Shown piece by piece: positions 44,279 to 53,223 of a stretch of DNA of 64,000 nt. A program made the translations under genes and the position numbers. The notes under the pieces were generated by a model that saw nothing but the letters and a program-made list of their open reading frames with translations, had not been told where the DNA came from and ran no database searches. Position 1 is the stretch's first letter. Each line of letters starts with the position of its first letter. Origin of the DNA: Microvirga splendida (GTDB taxonomy: Bacteria; Pseudomonadota; Alphaproteobacteria; Rhizobiales; Beijerinckiaceae); NCBI RefSeq assembly GCF_016427565.1, contig NZ_JAELXT010000018.1:33884-97883 (forward strand), given 5' to 3'.

Positions 44279-44526
44279 TCAGATATGCGGGGACTGGTCA
44301 TGGACAAAAGCCGACCTTTCGTTCCGCCTCAGCGAACGCTTGAATGGGCCAGTGTCTGCCCTGAGCCGACAGTCGGGTTAACAGCGTCGGACTGCTTTAG
44401 ATCCCAAGCGCTGCTTAGTCCTTCGGAGCATTGTAACCGATCCATCCTTGATCGAACTGCCGGAGCATTCCCCGCTGCGCAGCGCGGTCCAATCGCCACG
44501 TTCCAGAGAATCCGAGAAAGCTGCCG
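44279..44526. other. Gap between lspA copy 2 and the DsbA-like gene
   Basis: No gene is recognised. It probably contains the promoter of the following gene; no MerR-type dyad was seen. Confidence 0.4.
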
Positions 44527-45300
44527 ATGATCAGATTCCGCACCTCTATGCTCACAGCCATTCTCTATGGCGCCGTCACCCTGGCTTACCCCGCAGCAGC
44601 ACAAACCCCTGTGTTCACAGATGATCAGCGCAAAGTCATCGGTGAGATCGCACGGGAGTACCTCCTCAAGAACCCCGAGTTGCTGCAGGAAATGATGGCC
44701 GAGCTCGAACGCCGCAGTGCGGAGGCACAGGCCCGGTCTCAGGCAGAGATTTTGCGCACGGAACAAGACAAAATCTTCAACTCGCCTTCTGACTATGTGC
44801 TCGGAAACCCGCAAGGCGATGTCACCGTTGTCGAGTTCCTCGACTATAACTGCCCGTACTGCAAAAAGGCGGTGGCTGACGTGAAGACGCTGATCCAGGC
44901 AGATCCGAAGCTCCGGGTTGTGCTCAAGGAGTTTCCAGTCCTCGGACCGCAGTCGCTCGAAGCAAGCCGCGTCGCGCTTGCAGCCCGGCAACAGCTCCAA
45001 AGTGACAGGCTGCTTGAGTATCACACACGCTTGATGGAGTCGCGCGGGCAGGTCGATGGTGCAAAAGCCAAAGCGGTTGCCAAGGACATGGGTCTCAACA
45101 TGGCTCAACTTGAGAAGGACCTGGACGCCCCCAGCGGGCGCAGTGCCATCGAAACCAATGCCATGCTTGCCGACAAGCTCGGGCTGACCGGTACGCCGGC
45201 GTTTGTGGTCGGCGATCAGGTGATTTCGGGCGCCGTCGGAGCGGAACCGCTTCAGCAGGCCGTCAACAATGTACGCAGTTGCGGGAAGGCGAGCTGTTAG
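44527..45300 (+). CDS. DsbA-family periplasmic thiol oxidoreductase (Com1/ScsC-like)
   Basis: This 257-residue protein has a signal peptide (MLTAILYGAVTLAYPAAA-QT). A helical N-terminal region (about 30-85) resembles the oligomerisation segment of ScsC/Com1 proteins. The thioredoxin fold has the CPYC active site (FLDYNCPYCKKAVAD) and the cis-proline in LTGTPAFVVGDQ. Two further cysteines are near the C-terminus (RSCGKASC). ScsC-type proteins protect against copper stress and shuffle disulfides, which fits the metal-cluster setting. The start ATG 44527 follows GAGAAAG. Confidence 0.92.
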   Translation: MIRFRTSMLTAILYGAVTLAYPAAAQTPVFTDDQRKVIGEIAREYLLKNPELLQEMMAELERRSAEAQARSQAEILRTEQDKIFNSPSDYVLGNPQGDVTVVEFLDYNCPYCKKAVADVKTLIQADPKLRVVLKEFPVLGPQSLEASRVALAARQQLQSDRLLEYHTRLMESRGQVDGAKAKAVAKDMGLNMAQLEKDLDAPSGRSAIETNAMLADKLGLTGTPAFVVGDQVISGAVGAEPLQQAVNNVRSCGKASC

Positions 45301-45350
45301 ATGTCCTCGTTACTATTGCGTTAGCGATCCTATGCATTCTGCTGCCGCCA

Positions 45351-46982
45351 TCACCCATTGCTTGTCTGAGCTGTCCGTGGCGGAGCCAGTGAATGCCGGC
45401 GGGCGCGTTTGACGGCGCTAAAGGCCATGATGATTGCAATGAGGCTGAACAAGGGGAGATCCCCGATGCGGGCATAGACGGTCCGAGCGGGAAGAGGGGA
45501 GGGGACGTCGACGTCGACAGATGATCGCACGCCTAACGGGATCGTAGCGACAGGTCTGCCAAATGAATCGAACACGCCTGAAATTCCGGTATTCGCCGCT
45601 CGTATGAGGGGAACACCGAGTTCGATGGCCCGGACGCGCGCAATCGCAAGATGCTGGTATGGCCCCCAGGATGTTCCGAACCAGGCATCGTTCGTGACAT
45701 TCACAAGGACCGTTGCCTTCGCACCATGAGCGCGCAAGTCGCCTGGAAAGATTGCCTCATAGCAGATGAGGGGAGCAACCACGATGCCGTTGCCAAGATC
45801 CGCCACATTATGCGTCATCCCTGGGGTGAAGTCTGCGAGACTTGCCGTCAAACGGGGGAAGGGGTTGAGTGCTGCGAGAGGGACGAATTCTCCGAAGGGA
45901 ACAAGGTGAACCTTGTCGTAACGCCCAATCACGGTGCCATTCGATGCCACTGTCAGCACACTGTTGAAAAAGCGTTGATCCGGTCCTGCTACTTCGCGGC
46001 GATGTGCGCCTGTGATCAGAACCCCTTGCGGTGGGAGAGCTCTCGCGATGAGAACGCGCCGGGCCGCATCTTCGTCGAGAAGAAATGGAACAGCGGTTTC
46101 CGGCCAAACAACAACGGACGGAACGTCTCCGGCGTTCACCGTCTCTTCAAGGTATTCAGCCAGGATCCGCTCGCGCTCGGTGATGTTCCATTTACGGTCC
46201 TGCCGGATGTTCGCCTGCACGATCCGCACCCGGAACTGGGAGGCATCCGGAACGCGTGGCTGCAAGCGGAAGGTGCCGCCGATATACGTTCCCAAGAGAA
46301 CGACAACCATGCTGGCGCAGATGGCTGCCCGGGACCACGTTTTCTTTTCCACCAGCAGCCCGGACAAACTCGCGCTTGTCAGAACCGTCAGGAACCCGAG
46401 TCCGTATACTCCAGTGAAGGCCGTCGATTGCAGCATGGGGAGCGTGTCACTCCAGACATATGCGGTGAGGTTCCACGGAAAGCCTGTGAATAGTGAGGTC
46501 CGCAACCATTCGACCACCGTCCAGAGAATGGCCTGTTCTACAGATCTGGACACTCCTTTGCACCAACGGCAGTGGGTCAGCGCAGAAAAGAGCGCGTTAA
46601 AGAGGCCGAGACCGAGACTGAGCCCTAAAACCGCGATCCAGCCCAACTCGCGCAGACCAGCAGGCCCGAACGCGAAACTCTCCGCGACCCAGTGCAGGGA
46701 AACCGCGAAGAAGCCGAAGCCGAACATCCACCCGCAGAGGCCACTCACACGCCAGCTCTGCAGGCGCTCAAGCGCTGCAAGGTGGCATGTCAAAGCAATA
46801 AGAGCTAAAGGCCACCAGGAGACGGGTGCGAAGCCGAGGCCGTACGCCCCTCCGAGAGCGAAATGCATCGCCATGGCCGCCATCACACCACCACGCACGC
46901 GGAACCAGACCAAAACATGTTGAAGCAAGATTGCCCTCGAACCCATAGCTTGATTGGGTGCTGCATTGCGCCATCCCAACAA
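45351..46982 (-). CDS. lnt: Apolipoprotein N-acyltransferase
   Basis: This protein of up to 543 residues has an N-terminal block of about seven helices (GLGFAPVSWWPLALIALTCH, SLHWVAESFAFGP) and a nitrilase-like catalytic domain. The glutamate lies in VVWPETAVPFL, the lysine in YDKVHLVPFGEFVP and the cysteine in APLICYEAIFPGD. It adds the third acyl chain to lipoproteins after LspA cleavage. The start may be ATG 46982, 46946 or 46883; the ribosome sites do not decide. It is divergent from the M23 peptidase gene. A decayed relative of its N-terminus lies at 15113-15560. Confidence 0.95.
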   Translation of the reverse strand: MLGWRNAAPNQAMGSRAILLQHVLVWFRVRGGVMAAMAMHFALGGAYGLGFAPVSWWPLALIALTCHLAALERLQSWRVSGLCGWMFGFGFFAVSLHWVAESFAFGPAGLRELGWIAVLGLSLGLGLFNALFSALTHCRWCKGVSRSVEQAILWTVVEWLRTSLFTGFPWNLTAYVWSDTLPMLQSTAFTGVYGLGFLTVLTSASLSGLLVEKKTWSRAAICASMVVVLLGTYIGGTFRLQPRVPDASQFRVRIVQANIRQDRKWNITERERILAEYLEETVNAGDVPSVVVWPETAVPFLLDEDAARRVLIARALPPQGVLITGAHRREVAGPDQRFFNSVLTVASNGTVIGRYDKVHLVPFGEFVPLAALNPFPRLTASLADFTPGMTHNVADLGNGIVVAPLICYEAIFPGDLRAHGAKATVLVNVTNDAWFGTSWGPYQHLAIARVRAIELGVPLIRAANTGISGVFDSFGRPVATIPLGVRSSVDVDVPSPLPARTVYARIGDLPLFSLIAIIMAFSAVKRARRHSLAPPRTAQTSNG

Positions 46983-47147
46983 TCAAATCAACATGACAGC
47001 TTCTCGCGCCAGGATGGACCATGCGCGCCATTGCGCCACACTTCCGACATGTTGCGTTAGCACCTGCGACGCGGTGATACGTCTTGCAGCCGTTCTGATG
47101 TCTCACGCGTGTCTGCATCGTCCAACGCTCCAATAGGGTTCCTGCTG

Positions 47148-49217
47148 ATGCGGATTGTTCCACTCGATAGACCTATCCCGCAAATGCGCTCCCAAGACCC
47201 AAAGCGAATTGGTTTGAACCGAGCGGCTCAGCTCCTACACTCGGGGCTTGTGATCGATGCCCGCCTGATGAAAGACGAACCCTTGCTCCTCGCCGGCGAG
47301 GACCACCTATGGGAGCCGTCCCGGCAGGGCATTCTCTTGCGATGGTTGGCGGCAAGCTTACTGCTCGCCGTCATGGGAGGTGGCCTGATCGGCAGCTCCA
47401 TCTATATCGCCTTGGATGTTTCAACGAGTTCGCCTGAACTCGCCAAGCCCGCAAACCTCGCAGCGACACGTGTCGACCGGACGAGGGACAAGGCCACGGC
47501 AGTGGCCAGGAAGGGTGACAAGCTGAATAGGTCAGAAGCCGTGCTGTCTGCCAAGCAGACATTTCGGGCGCCGGTGACGTCCCGCATCGGCAACCGCGAG
47601 GTCATCAAAACGCGCCAGTTCACTCGAGTGACAACCAACCTAGCCCTGACCGCCGGCACTTACGCCTCCGACATTCCGCCTTTCAACCCTCTTCGGCTCT
47701 ATGCAAAGCAGAGCGACCCACGCTCGGTGGAGCTGATCCCGGAGGTGGCTGATGCAGACGTCTCGGTCCTCCGGCGGGATCTCAGCCCGGTGACCATCGA
47801 GGCGAGCGCTCCCTCGCTGACGGACAGTGACGTACTGGCCGTCCTGGAGGAGGAACGCCGCGCCCTCAGCGGGGAAGGGCGCCGAACCACTGTGCCCATT
47901 CCAGCGCAGCAGATGCTGTCGCGGACCTTGCGGCAACCGGAAGTGCTGGGTGATGCTCTGGGCTATGCGCGCGTCGTCGATGCGCCCTTCAGCACGATCG
48001 AGGTCCGGGTGGTGCCAGAGAATGTGACCGAGCTTCCGAAGATCGAACACAAGGCTATCGCCCCCCTTGTCGAAGAGCGGGACGTGGTTCTCCGGAAAGG
48101 CGAGACTCTCGAGACGGTCCTGCGCAGCTACGGCGCCACCCCGGACCAGATCGCTGCGATCTCATCTGCCTTGGCAACCCGCATCAAGGTCGAGGGCATG
48201 AGTGAGGGCCACCGGCTGCGCATTCTCATTGCACCCGGCCCCCGCCTGGGCGATCCCCAGCAGATCGTGCGCGTGATCTCCTTCGGGGAACAGGGCATGG
48301 AAGGCATCGCCGCCACGAACGACCGTGGTCTCTTCGTCTCTGTCACCCCGCCGGCGGACGAGTCGAACCGACAGGTGGCCGAAGCCTCCGAGGAGGAAGA
48401 GGATGATGGCGGGCGCGGCGGTGTACGGCTCTATGAGAGCCTCTATGAGACAGCCGCCAAGAACGACTTGCCAAGCGAACTTGTCGAACAGTTCATCCAA
48501 GCTTTCGGGGACGAAGTCGATCTTCTGCGCCGCGTCTCGCCCGAAGACAGTATCGAAATCCTTTATGGGACAGAAGAGGATGTCAATCAGGAGCGTCCGG
48601 AAATCCTCTACGCCGGCCTTACCGTTGGAGGGGAGCTTAAAAAGATTTATCATTTTGCCTCACCGGACGGCTCGGTGCGCTACCTGGATGAGCAAGGCCG
48701 CTCAACGCGCAAGTTCCTGCTGCGCAAACCAATCGTCGATGGTGAGCTTCGCTCGGGTTTTGGCGCCCGACGCCATCCGATCCTGGGCTACACCAAGATG
48801 CACACCGGCGTCGACTGGGCGAACCGGACGGGAACTCCGATCCTGGCAGCGGGGGATGGTACTGTCATCAAGGCAGAATGGGATGGCGGTTACGGCCGTC
48901 GCATTGAGATCGAGCACGCCAATGGCTATGTCACGGCATACTCCCACCAGTCGCGATTCAACACCGGGATCGCCGCCGGCGTGAGGGTTCAGCAGGGGCA
49001 GGTGATCGGCTTTGTCGGCAACACAGGTCTCTCGACAGGGCCGCATCTTCACTACGAAGTCCTCATCAATGGGCGCTTCATCGATGCACTCAAAATCCGG
49101 GTCCCCCGTGAGAGCGAGCTGACCGGCGGCACGCTGACGCAGTTCGAACGCGAGCGGGAGCAAATTGATGCTCTTGTCAGTAGAGCAACGGATCTCAGTG
49201 GGGCTACAATGCCATAG
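47148..49217 (+). CDS. M23-family metallopeptidase (peptidoglycan endopeptidase)
   Basis: This protein of about 689 residues has one transmembrane helix near residue 70 (LLRWLAASLLLAVMGGGLIG) and a long periplasmic region with a LysM-like/opacity segment (VVLRKGETLETVLRSYGATP). The C-terminal LytM domain has GFGARRHPILGYTKMHTGVD, then YSHQSR and GPHLHYEV, giving the zinc ligands H-D and HxH. It cuts peptide cross-links in peptidoglycan or activates amidases. The tail QFEREREQIDALV recurs in the remnant at 17865-18029. The start is uncertain: GTG 47109, ATG 47148 or ATG 47184. Confidence 0.93.
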   Translation: MRIVPLDRPIPQMRSQDPKRIGLNRAAQLLHSGLVIDARLMKDEPLLLAGEDHLWEPSRQGILLRWLAASLLLAVMGGGLIGSSIYIALDVSTSSPELAKPANLAATRVDRTRDKATAVARKGDKLNRSEAVLSAKQTFRAPVTSRIGNREVIKTRQFTRVTTNLALTAGTYASDIPPFNPLRLYAKQSDPRSVELIPEVADADVSVLRRDLSPVTIEASAPSLTDSDVLAVLEEERRALSGEGRRTTVPIPAQQMLSRTLRQPEVLGDALGYARVVDAPFSTIEVRVVPENVTELPKIEHKAIAPLVEERDVVLRKGETLETVLRSYGATPDQIAAISSALATRIKVEGMSEGHRLRILIAPGPRLGDPQQIVRVISFGEQGMEGIAATNDRGLFVSVTPPADESNRQVAEASEEEEDDGGRGGVRLYESLYETAAKNDLPSELVEQFIQAFGDEVDLLRRVSPEDSIEILYGTEEDVNQERPEILYAGLTVGGELKKIYHFASPDGSVRYLDEQGRSTRKFLLRKPIVDGELRSGFGARRHPILGYTKMHTGVDWANRTGTPILAAGDGTVIKAEWDGGYGRRIEIEHANGYVTAYSHQSRFNTGIAAGVRVQQGQVIGFVGNTGLSTGPHLHYEVLINGRFIDALKIRVPRESELTGGTLTQFEREREQIDALVSRATDLSGATMP

Positions 49218-49340
49218 CGCGATGATTTACTCAGCACCAGCAAGACATACCCAAATCCCCGAATAGGGGATCCGGTGAACAACGCAGCAAGGACGGGCTG
49301 TCCCTGAAACCTCGCTATCCAGCAGAGACGGATCACGTAC

Positions 49341-49610
49341 GTGACACCTGACCCTTCACATTCTCCCAGACGCCGGGATCCGCGGAGGATGAAGCTACGG
49401 TGGGCTAAGCTCGTGGCGTGGGCAGTTGGGCTTGGCGCCGGCCTCCTGATCCTGTCCTCGTCGTCCATAGCTTGGGAGCAGGCGTCCCGCGCCGGTCTGA
49501 GGGAGGTGCTGGAATTTGGTCTTGCCATCGGTCTCTCGGCTGTCGGCGGTGCCGTCTTGTGTGGCGGTGTGGTTTTCCATCTCTTGAAAGCTACCTGCAT
49601 TGAGCGTTGA
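49341..49610 (+). CDS. Small two-helix membrane protein
   Basis: The product has 89 residues if started at GTG 49341, or 73 from ATG 49389. After a basic N-terminus it has two hydrophobic helices (LVAWAVGLGAGLLILSSSSI and the region AIGLSAVGGAVLCGGVVFHL). No family is recognised. It lies between the M23 peptidase and YHS-protein genes on the same strand. Confidence 0.5.
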   Translation: MTPDPSHSPRRRDPRRMKLRWAKLVAWAVGLGAGLLILSSSSIAWEQASRAGLREVLEFGLAIGLSAVGGAVLCGGVVFHLLKATCIER

Positions 49611-49748
49611 GGTGACCAGTGCTCTAATCAGCGGCCGTTGTCCCGATTGCCAAGCCGATTGATCGCGGGGGTGTTCGAGGCTGTCGCCAGATCGTGGAGA
49701 GCAACCGAACCACACTGAGCATCATCCTTTTTCAGAAGGTGGAGCCGC

Positions 49749-50261
49749 ATGAACTGGTCGTCAGCCCGACAGTGGGTCACCGTGGGGATAGCGCTTTGCT
49801 GTGTGTCAGCGGCGGCTCAGCCCAGCGAAGCACCGGTTAATGTGCTGAGTGGCCAGGATATCGCGATCCACGGGTATGACCCCGTGGCCTACTTCACGGA
49901 CGGGGAGGCACGAAAGGGGCAGCTCCAATCCTGGACCGTGTACGATGGCGTGCGGTGGCTGTTCTCAAGCGAGGCGAACAAGCGTTCGTTTGAGCAGAAC
50001 CCTAGAAGCTATATCCCGGCTTACGGTGGCTTTTGCGCCTATGGGGTGGCAAAAGGAGTTGTTTTCGATGCAGATCCTCAAGCGTGGATGATTGTATACG
50101 GCCGTCTCTATCTCAATTGTCCGAAGCTCTTTGGGGGGCTCTGGTTCAAGGACCCAATCCCTGATATCAAGCAAGCCGATGACAACTGGCTTCACCTGAC
50201 GGGTCACCTGCCGCCTCAAGTGATGCCGCGCCGGAAGCGATCGGGTCATTCCAATCCGTGA
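49749..50261 (+). CDS. YHS-domain secreted protein
   Basis: This 170-residue protein has a signal peptide (WVTVGIALCCVSAAA-QP) and a YHS domain with GYDPVAYFTDGEA, FSSEANKRSFEQNP and YGGFCAYGVAKG. YHS domains occur in metal-binding and metal-transport proteins, including copper ATPases and methane-oxidation accessory proteins, but the ligand here is unproven. ATG 49749 follows GGTGGAG by seven bases. It may be a periplasmic metal-buffering protein, by context only. Confidence 0.85.
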   Translation: MNWSSARQWVTVGIALCCVSAAAQPSEAPVNVLSGQDIAIHGYDPVAYFTDGEARKGQLQSWTVYDGVRWLFSSEANKRSFEQNPRSYIPAYGGFCAYGVAKGVVFDADPQAWMIVYGRLYLNCPKLFGGLWFKDPIPDIKQADDNWLHLTGHLPPQVMPRRKRSGHSNP

Positions 50262-50431
50262 GCTCCGGCCCTGCATGACGATATCGGATTAATGTTGACC
50301 TCCGCCTTTACAGGAATGCATCCTGGTGGAGTTGGTTTAGGCACAGCAGCCGTCCTCATGGCTGGCCAAGCCAGCGTTAAAGAGCACTCCTCAGCAAGCA
50401 CCGGAAACAGGCACGTCAGCGATCGCTGTTG
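50262..50431. other. Short intergenic gap
   Basis: Nothing was recognised between the convergent YHS and small-membrane-protein genes. Confidence 0.35.
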
Positions 50432-50641
50432 TTACGGCGGGGCGGTTGGCTTGGACGCTCCCGACGTATGGGCTTGCGGATCCTGTTGATGCCGCCGATC
50501 CTCCTGCTCACGTGTCTTGACGAACGAGACCGCATAAAAAATCACCGCCAATAGAAGGAGGGCGAGCGCCAGGGCTACATTCCGGCGCTTTTGCAATCTG
50601 GTCGTGTCAGCTGATGGGCTCTGATGTTGATTGTGTCGCAT
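50432..50641 (-). CDS. Small single-pass membrane protein (CoxF-like)
   Basis: This 69-residue protein has a polar N-terminus, KRRN, one helix (VALALALLLLAVIFYAVSFV) and a polar tail rich in Gln, His and Pro. ATG 50641 follows GGAG by six bases, supporting real translation. Layout and the KRRN-helix arrangement are like the small proteins of Rhizobiales cytochrome oxidase operons. No oxidase gene adjoins it. The frame at 27289-27483 has the same layout. Confidence 0.6.
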   Translation of the reverse strand: MRHNQHQSPSADTTRLQKRRNVALALALLLLAVIFYAVSFVKTREQEDRRHQQDPQAHTSGASKPTAPP

Positions 50642-50756
50642 GATGATCTCCGGAACCAGAATAGGTGCGGCGCGTTAACTCAGGTTTAACTATGATCTTG
50701 CGCCAGGCTCCTCCGCTTGTCATTGATTGATGCAACAATCAAAAGGCGGCGGGGCG

Positions 50757-51416
50757 ATGTTGCAGGCTTTCTTTCAGCGTCACGTGTTGTGTGGGGTTAC
50801 TCGACATAGGCTTTCTCTTGCGGTCCTGAGCGGGCTGATCGCTCTCGGCACGGCAGCGGCAGAAGCTCAAACATTCATACCCTTGCAGACAAGTTCCTTG
50901 AAGGCGCAGGGAATAGCCAATCCGACACCGGCGTGGACAGAGTTCTGTAATCGTGTGCCAAGCGAATGCACGGTTGATATGAAGGAGCCCCGCACCGCCA
51001 CTCTTACCCCGCAGCTCTGGACCGCGCTCACTTCCATCAACAGGCGCGTGAACCAAACCATCAAAGCCAAAACCGACGATGCTCATTGGGGAAGAGCGGA
51101 CCGCTGGGATTTCGCCGAGGATGGATACGGCGACTGTGAGGATTACCAACTCGTCAAGCGTCGGGAGTTGGTGCAGCAGGGCTTGCCGCGGCGAGCCATG
51201 CGGATGGCCGTTGTCATTGATGAGACCGGGGCAGGACACGCCGTAATGCTCATTCGCACGGATCGTGGAGATTTCGTTCTCGACAACAAGAAGGATGCCG
51301 TGCTGCCGTGGTCCCAGACGGGGTATACTTACATCAAGGTCGAAAGCGCGGACGCCACTGCCTGGGCCTCTCTCGGAGGCATCATAACCTCGCCGACGAC
51401 CACGGCTAACCGCTGA
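50757..51416 (+). CDS. Transglutaminase-like cysteine protease (BTLCP family)
   Basis: This protein of about 219 residues has a signal peptide (LSLAVLSGLIALGTAAAEA-QT). The BTLCP (DUF920) triad is present: Cys in GYGDCEDYQLVKR, His in GAGHAVMLIRT and Asp in GDFVLDNKKD. Members are periplasmic proteases, some linked to biofilm-adhesin release (LapG). ATG 50757 lies after GGCGGGG; ATG 50730 is the alternative. The gene is convergent with tlpA across a hairpin. Confidence 0.9.
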   Translation: MLQAFFQRHVLCGVTRHRLSLAVLSGLIALGTAAAEAQTFIPLQTSSLKAQGIANPTPAWTEFCNRVPSECTVDMKEPRTATLTPQLWTALTSINRRVNQTIKAKTDDAHWGRADRWDFAEDGYGDCEDYQLVKRRELVQQGLPRRAMRMAVVIDETGAGHAVMLIRTDRGDFVLDNKKDAVLPWSQTGYTYIKVESADATAWASLGGIITSPTTTANR

Positions 51417-51418
51417 GG

Positions 51419-51442
51419 ACGGGAGCTGCCCGCGGCTCCCGT
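51419..51442. terminator. Hairpin between convergent BTLCP and tlpA genes
   Basis: ACGGGAGC and GCTCCCGT form an 8-bp GC-rich stem around an 8-base loop, just after the BTLCP stop and before the tlpA stop on the other strand. Only a short T stretch follows, so it may be a weak bidirectional terminator. Confidence 0.55.
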
Positions 51443-51450
51443 TCGGGTTT

Positions 51451-52005
51451 CTAGGGCTGCGTCGAAGCACCGGCTCTTGCCTTGATGAATTCGACCACCG
51501 CTTGGCCACTCCAATCCGCCTCGCCCAGCAGGCGGCCAATCTCCCGGCCATCGCGATCGATGAGAAGAGTGCCCGGCAATCCGACAAGTCCAAGATCACG
51601 CAGGGCCCGGCCGCTCGGATCCAAGTAGGACTCAAGGTGCTTGATCCCAATATCGCGGAAAAATCGGTCAACAACCTCCTTGCCTTTCCGATCCAGGGAA
51701 AGCGCGACCACCACAACATCCTCCTTGTTGAAAAGGCCCTGGAGGCGGTCCAAGGTTGGCATTTCCTTGCGGCACGGCACGCACCAAGTCGCCCAGACGT
51801 TCAACACCACGAACTTCCCTCGGAAGCCGGCCAGCGTCAGGTCTTCGCCAAGCGGGCCTTTAATCGCGATTGCTGGAACGGGCCGCGCCGACTCATGAAT
51901 TTGGAGGCGTTCAGGGAGTTCAGTCGCCGTCACGGGAGTGCTGCTGAGGGGAGTTGCAAAGGCCAATGCCGCGACGAGGATCATAGCCCATGTTCGGTTG
52001 CTCAT
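51451..52005 (-). CDS. TlpA/ResA-like thiol-disulfide reductase
   Basis: This 184-residue periplasmic protein has a signal peptide (WAMILVAALAFATPL) and a thioredoxin fold with LNVWATWCVPCRKEMP and the cis-proline in LVGLPGTLLIDRDG. TlpA proteins reduce cysteines of copper-site assembly factors and cytochrome c apoproteins, so it may work with the nearby Sco and PCuAC. ATG 52005 follows GGAGGG by six bases. A minus-strand MerR-type promoter lies about 450 bp upstream with no clear gene between. Confidence 0.93.
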   Translation of the reverse strand: MSNRTWAMILVAALAFATPLSSTPVTATELPERLQIHESARPVPAIAIKGPLGEDLTLAGFRGKFVVLNVWATWCVPCRKEMPTLDRLQGLFNKEDVVVVALSLDRKGKEVVDRFFRDIGIKHLESYLDPSGRALRDLGLVGLPGTLLIDRDGREIGRLLGEADWSGQAVVEFIKARAGASTQP

Positions 52006-52452
52006 CGCGTACCCTCCGCTAGCCGACTGTAACAGCCGCCTGAGCCCTGCGTGACATCGACTCCATCAAGGCGATCCGTGTGGGCCATGGATTTCCGTTG
52101 TCGTTACACGCGGCCATGAAAGGCGCGGTCAGAACAAAGCGACAGAAGATCGACGCAACATAGCCGGCGTGATGCTTCCGAAACTGTTCCGCGGCTTGCA
52201 GACGAGGCAGGTTGCCGTATGCACGTCCCTCTGTCCCGCACCGTCTTGGCAGCGGTCGGGATGCGGTGGGCCATGTCGGTGCCACAACCATTCTCTGCGG
52301 ATCCGCCATCGGACTTCAATGAAACGGAGCGCTTCACGTTCGCTCCCATAGAAAAGGACCCGCAGCAGGAACGTCAGCCGACGCTGACAGGCTTGGGCAG
52401 TTTGCAGACATGATGCGGCTCGTCCGTGCAGTGATCTTCCGATTCGCGTTCC
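52006..52452. other. Region between tlpA and an orphan MerR-type promoter
   Basis: Two weak coding candidates overlap here: a minus-strand frame 52019-52309 (96 codons, ending CNDNGNPWPTRIALMESMSR) and a plus-strand frame 52219-52413 (64 codons, N-terminus hydrophobic). Neither has a recognisable family, and they cannot both be real genes. The minus frame would lie in a transcript from the promoter at 52453-52483 towards tlpA. Confidence 0.35.
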
Positions 52453-52483
52453 GGCTTAGCACCTCATGCCGCTAGAGGTTCAA
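52453..52483 (-). promoter_or_regulatory. MerR-type promoter facing tlpA
   Basis: On the minus strand, TTGAAC (52483-52478) and TAAGCC (52458-52453) are 19 bp apart, with the dyad CCTCTAGCGGCATGAGG across the -35/spacer junction. It points away from merR copy 2, as expected for a divergent target, but the usual efflux pump is not there. The first clear gene is tlpA. Confidence 0.78.
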
Positions 52484-52649
52484 GCCCGAATTTTTTGTGA
52501 AATGGCGATAATCGTTGGACGTGCTGTCGCAGCCGGCAGCATGGACGCTGTGCAGTGAGCTTAACAGCAAGCATACGTTGGTAGTCTAGGCAGCGGTGTG
52601 CTGGCCCGTTGTAGAAGCCGACGTTTGGCCTTATCTCAGCGTACCGAAC

Positions 52650-52666
52650 CCTCTAGCAACTATAGG
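52650..52666 (+). promoter_or_regulatory. Probable autoregulatory operator of merR copy 2
   Basis: The imperfect dyad CCTCTAGCAACTATAGG ends 15 bp before the merR start at 52682. It resembles the dyads of the other MerR-type promoters, but the flanking -35 (CCGAAC) is poor. It may be the site where the protein represses or activates its own gene. Confidence 0.5.
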
Positions 52667-52681
52667 TTTAAGAGGCCTTCA

Positions 52682-53101
52682 ATGGATTTAACAATTGGTG
52701 AATTGTCTCGCCGCACTCAAGTGAAGGTTCCGACCATCCGGTATTATGAGCAGATTGGTCTGCTCCCACAACCGGTGCGGACCGAGGGCCAGCAGAGACG
52801 CTACCAAGAGGATGAGGTCAACAGGCTCAACTTCATCCGCCATGCGCGAGAACTCGGCTTTGGCGTGGAGGATATCCGCGAACTCCTTGACTTGGCTGCA
52901 CGGCCCAATCAGCCGTGCCATCAGGCAGATTCTATCGCTCGCCGAAACCTGGAGGCGGTCGACCGGCGGCTGGCACAACTCGGCGCCCTGCGTCAGGAAC
53001 TCGCGCGAATGGTCCACGAATGCCAGCATGGCCGGATTTGCGAATGCAGGGTGATTGAGGTCCTGGCTGATCACACACAGTGCCACCATGACCAGCATTG
53101 A
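52682..53101 (+). CDS. MerR-family metal-responsive regulator, copy 2
   Basis: This 139-residue protein closely resembles the regulator at 3764-4180. Its helix-turn-helix is SRRTQVKVPTIRYYEQIGLL, and the next segment RTEGQQRRYQEDEVNRLNFI matches nearly residue for residue. Metal-site cysteines are Cys79, Cys114, Cys120, Cys122 and Cys134, with a His-rich end. The extra Cys120 suggests slightly different metal geometry from copy 1. ATG 52682 starts the family N-terminus; the frame opens 28 codons earlier. No efflux gene adjoins it, so its targets are probably the dispersed MerR-type promoters. Confidence 0.92.
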   Translation: MDLTIGELSRRTQVKVPTIRYYEQIGLLPQPVRTEGQQRRYQEDEVNRLNFIRHARELGFGVEDIRELLDLAARPNQPCHQADSIARRNLEAVDRRLAQLGALRQELARMVHECQHGRICECRVIEVLADHTQCHHDQH

Positions 53102-53223
53102 CAAAGCGGCCTGGGCCGCACGTGGAATGGAGGGCTGGTTTGTTGCTGTATCCAGCAGCATGGACGATCACAAATCGGTGATCCGGCTATACGGGTCGGC
53201 TGCATCAGGATTATAGCGCTTCC

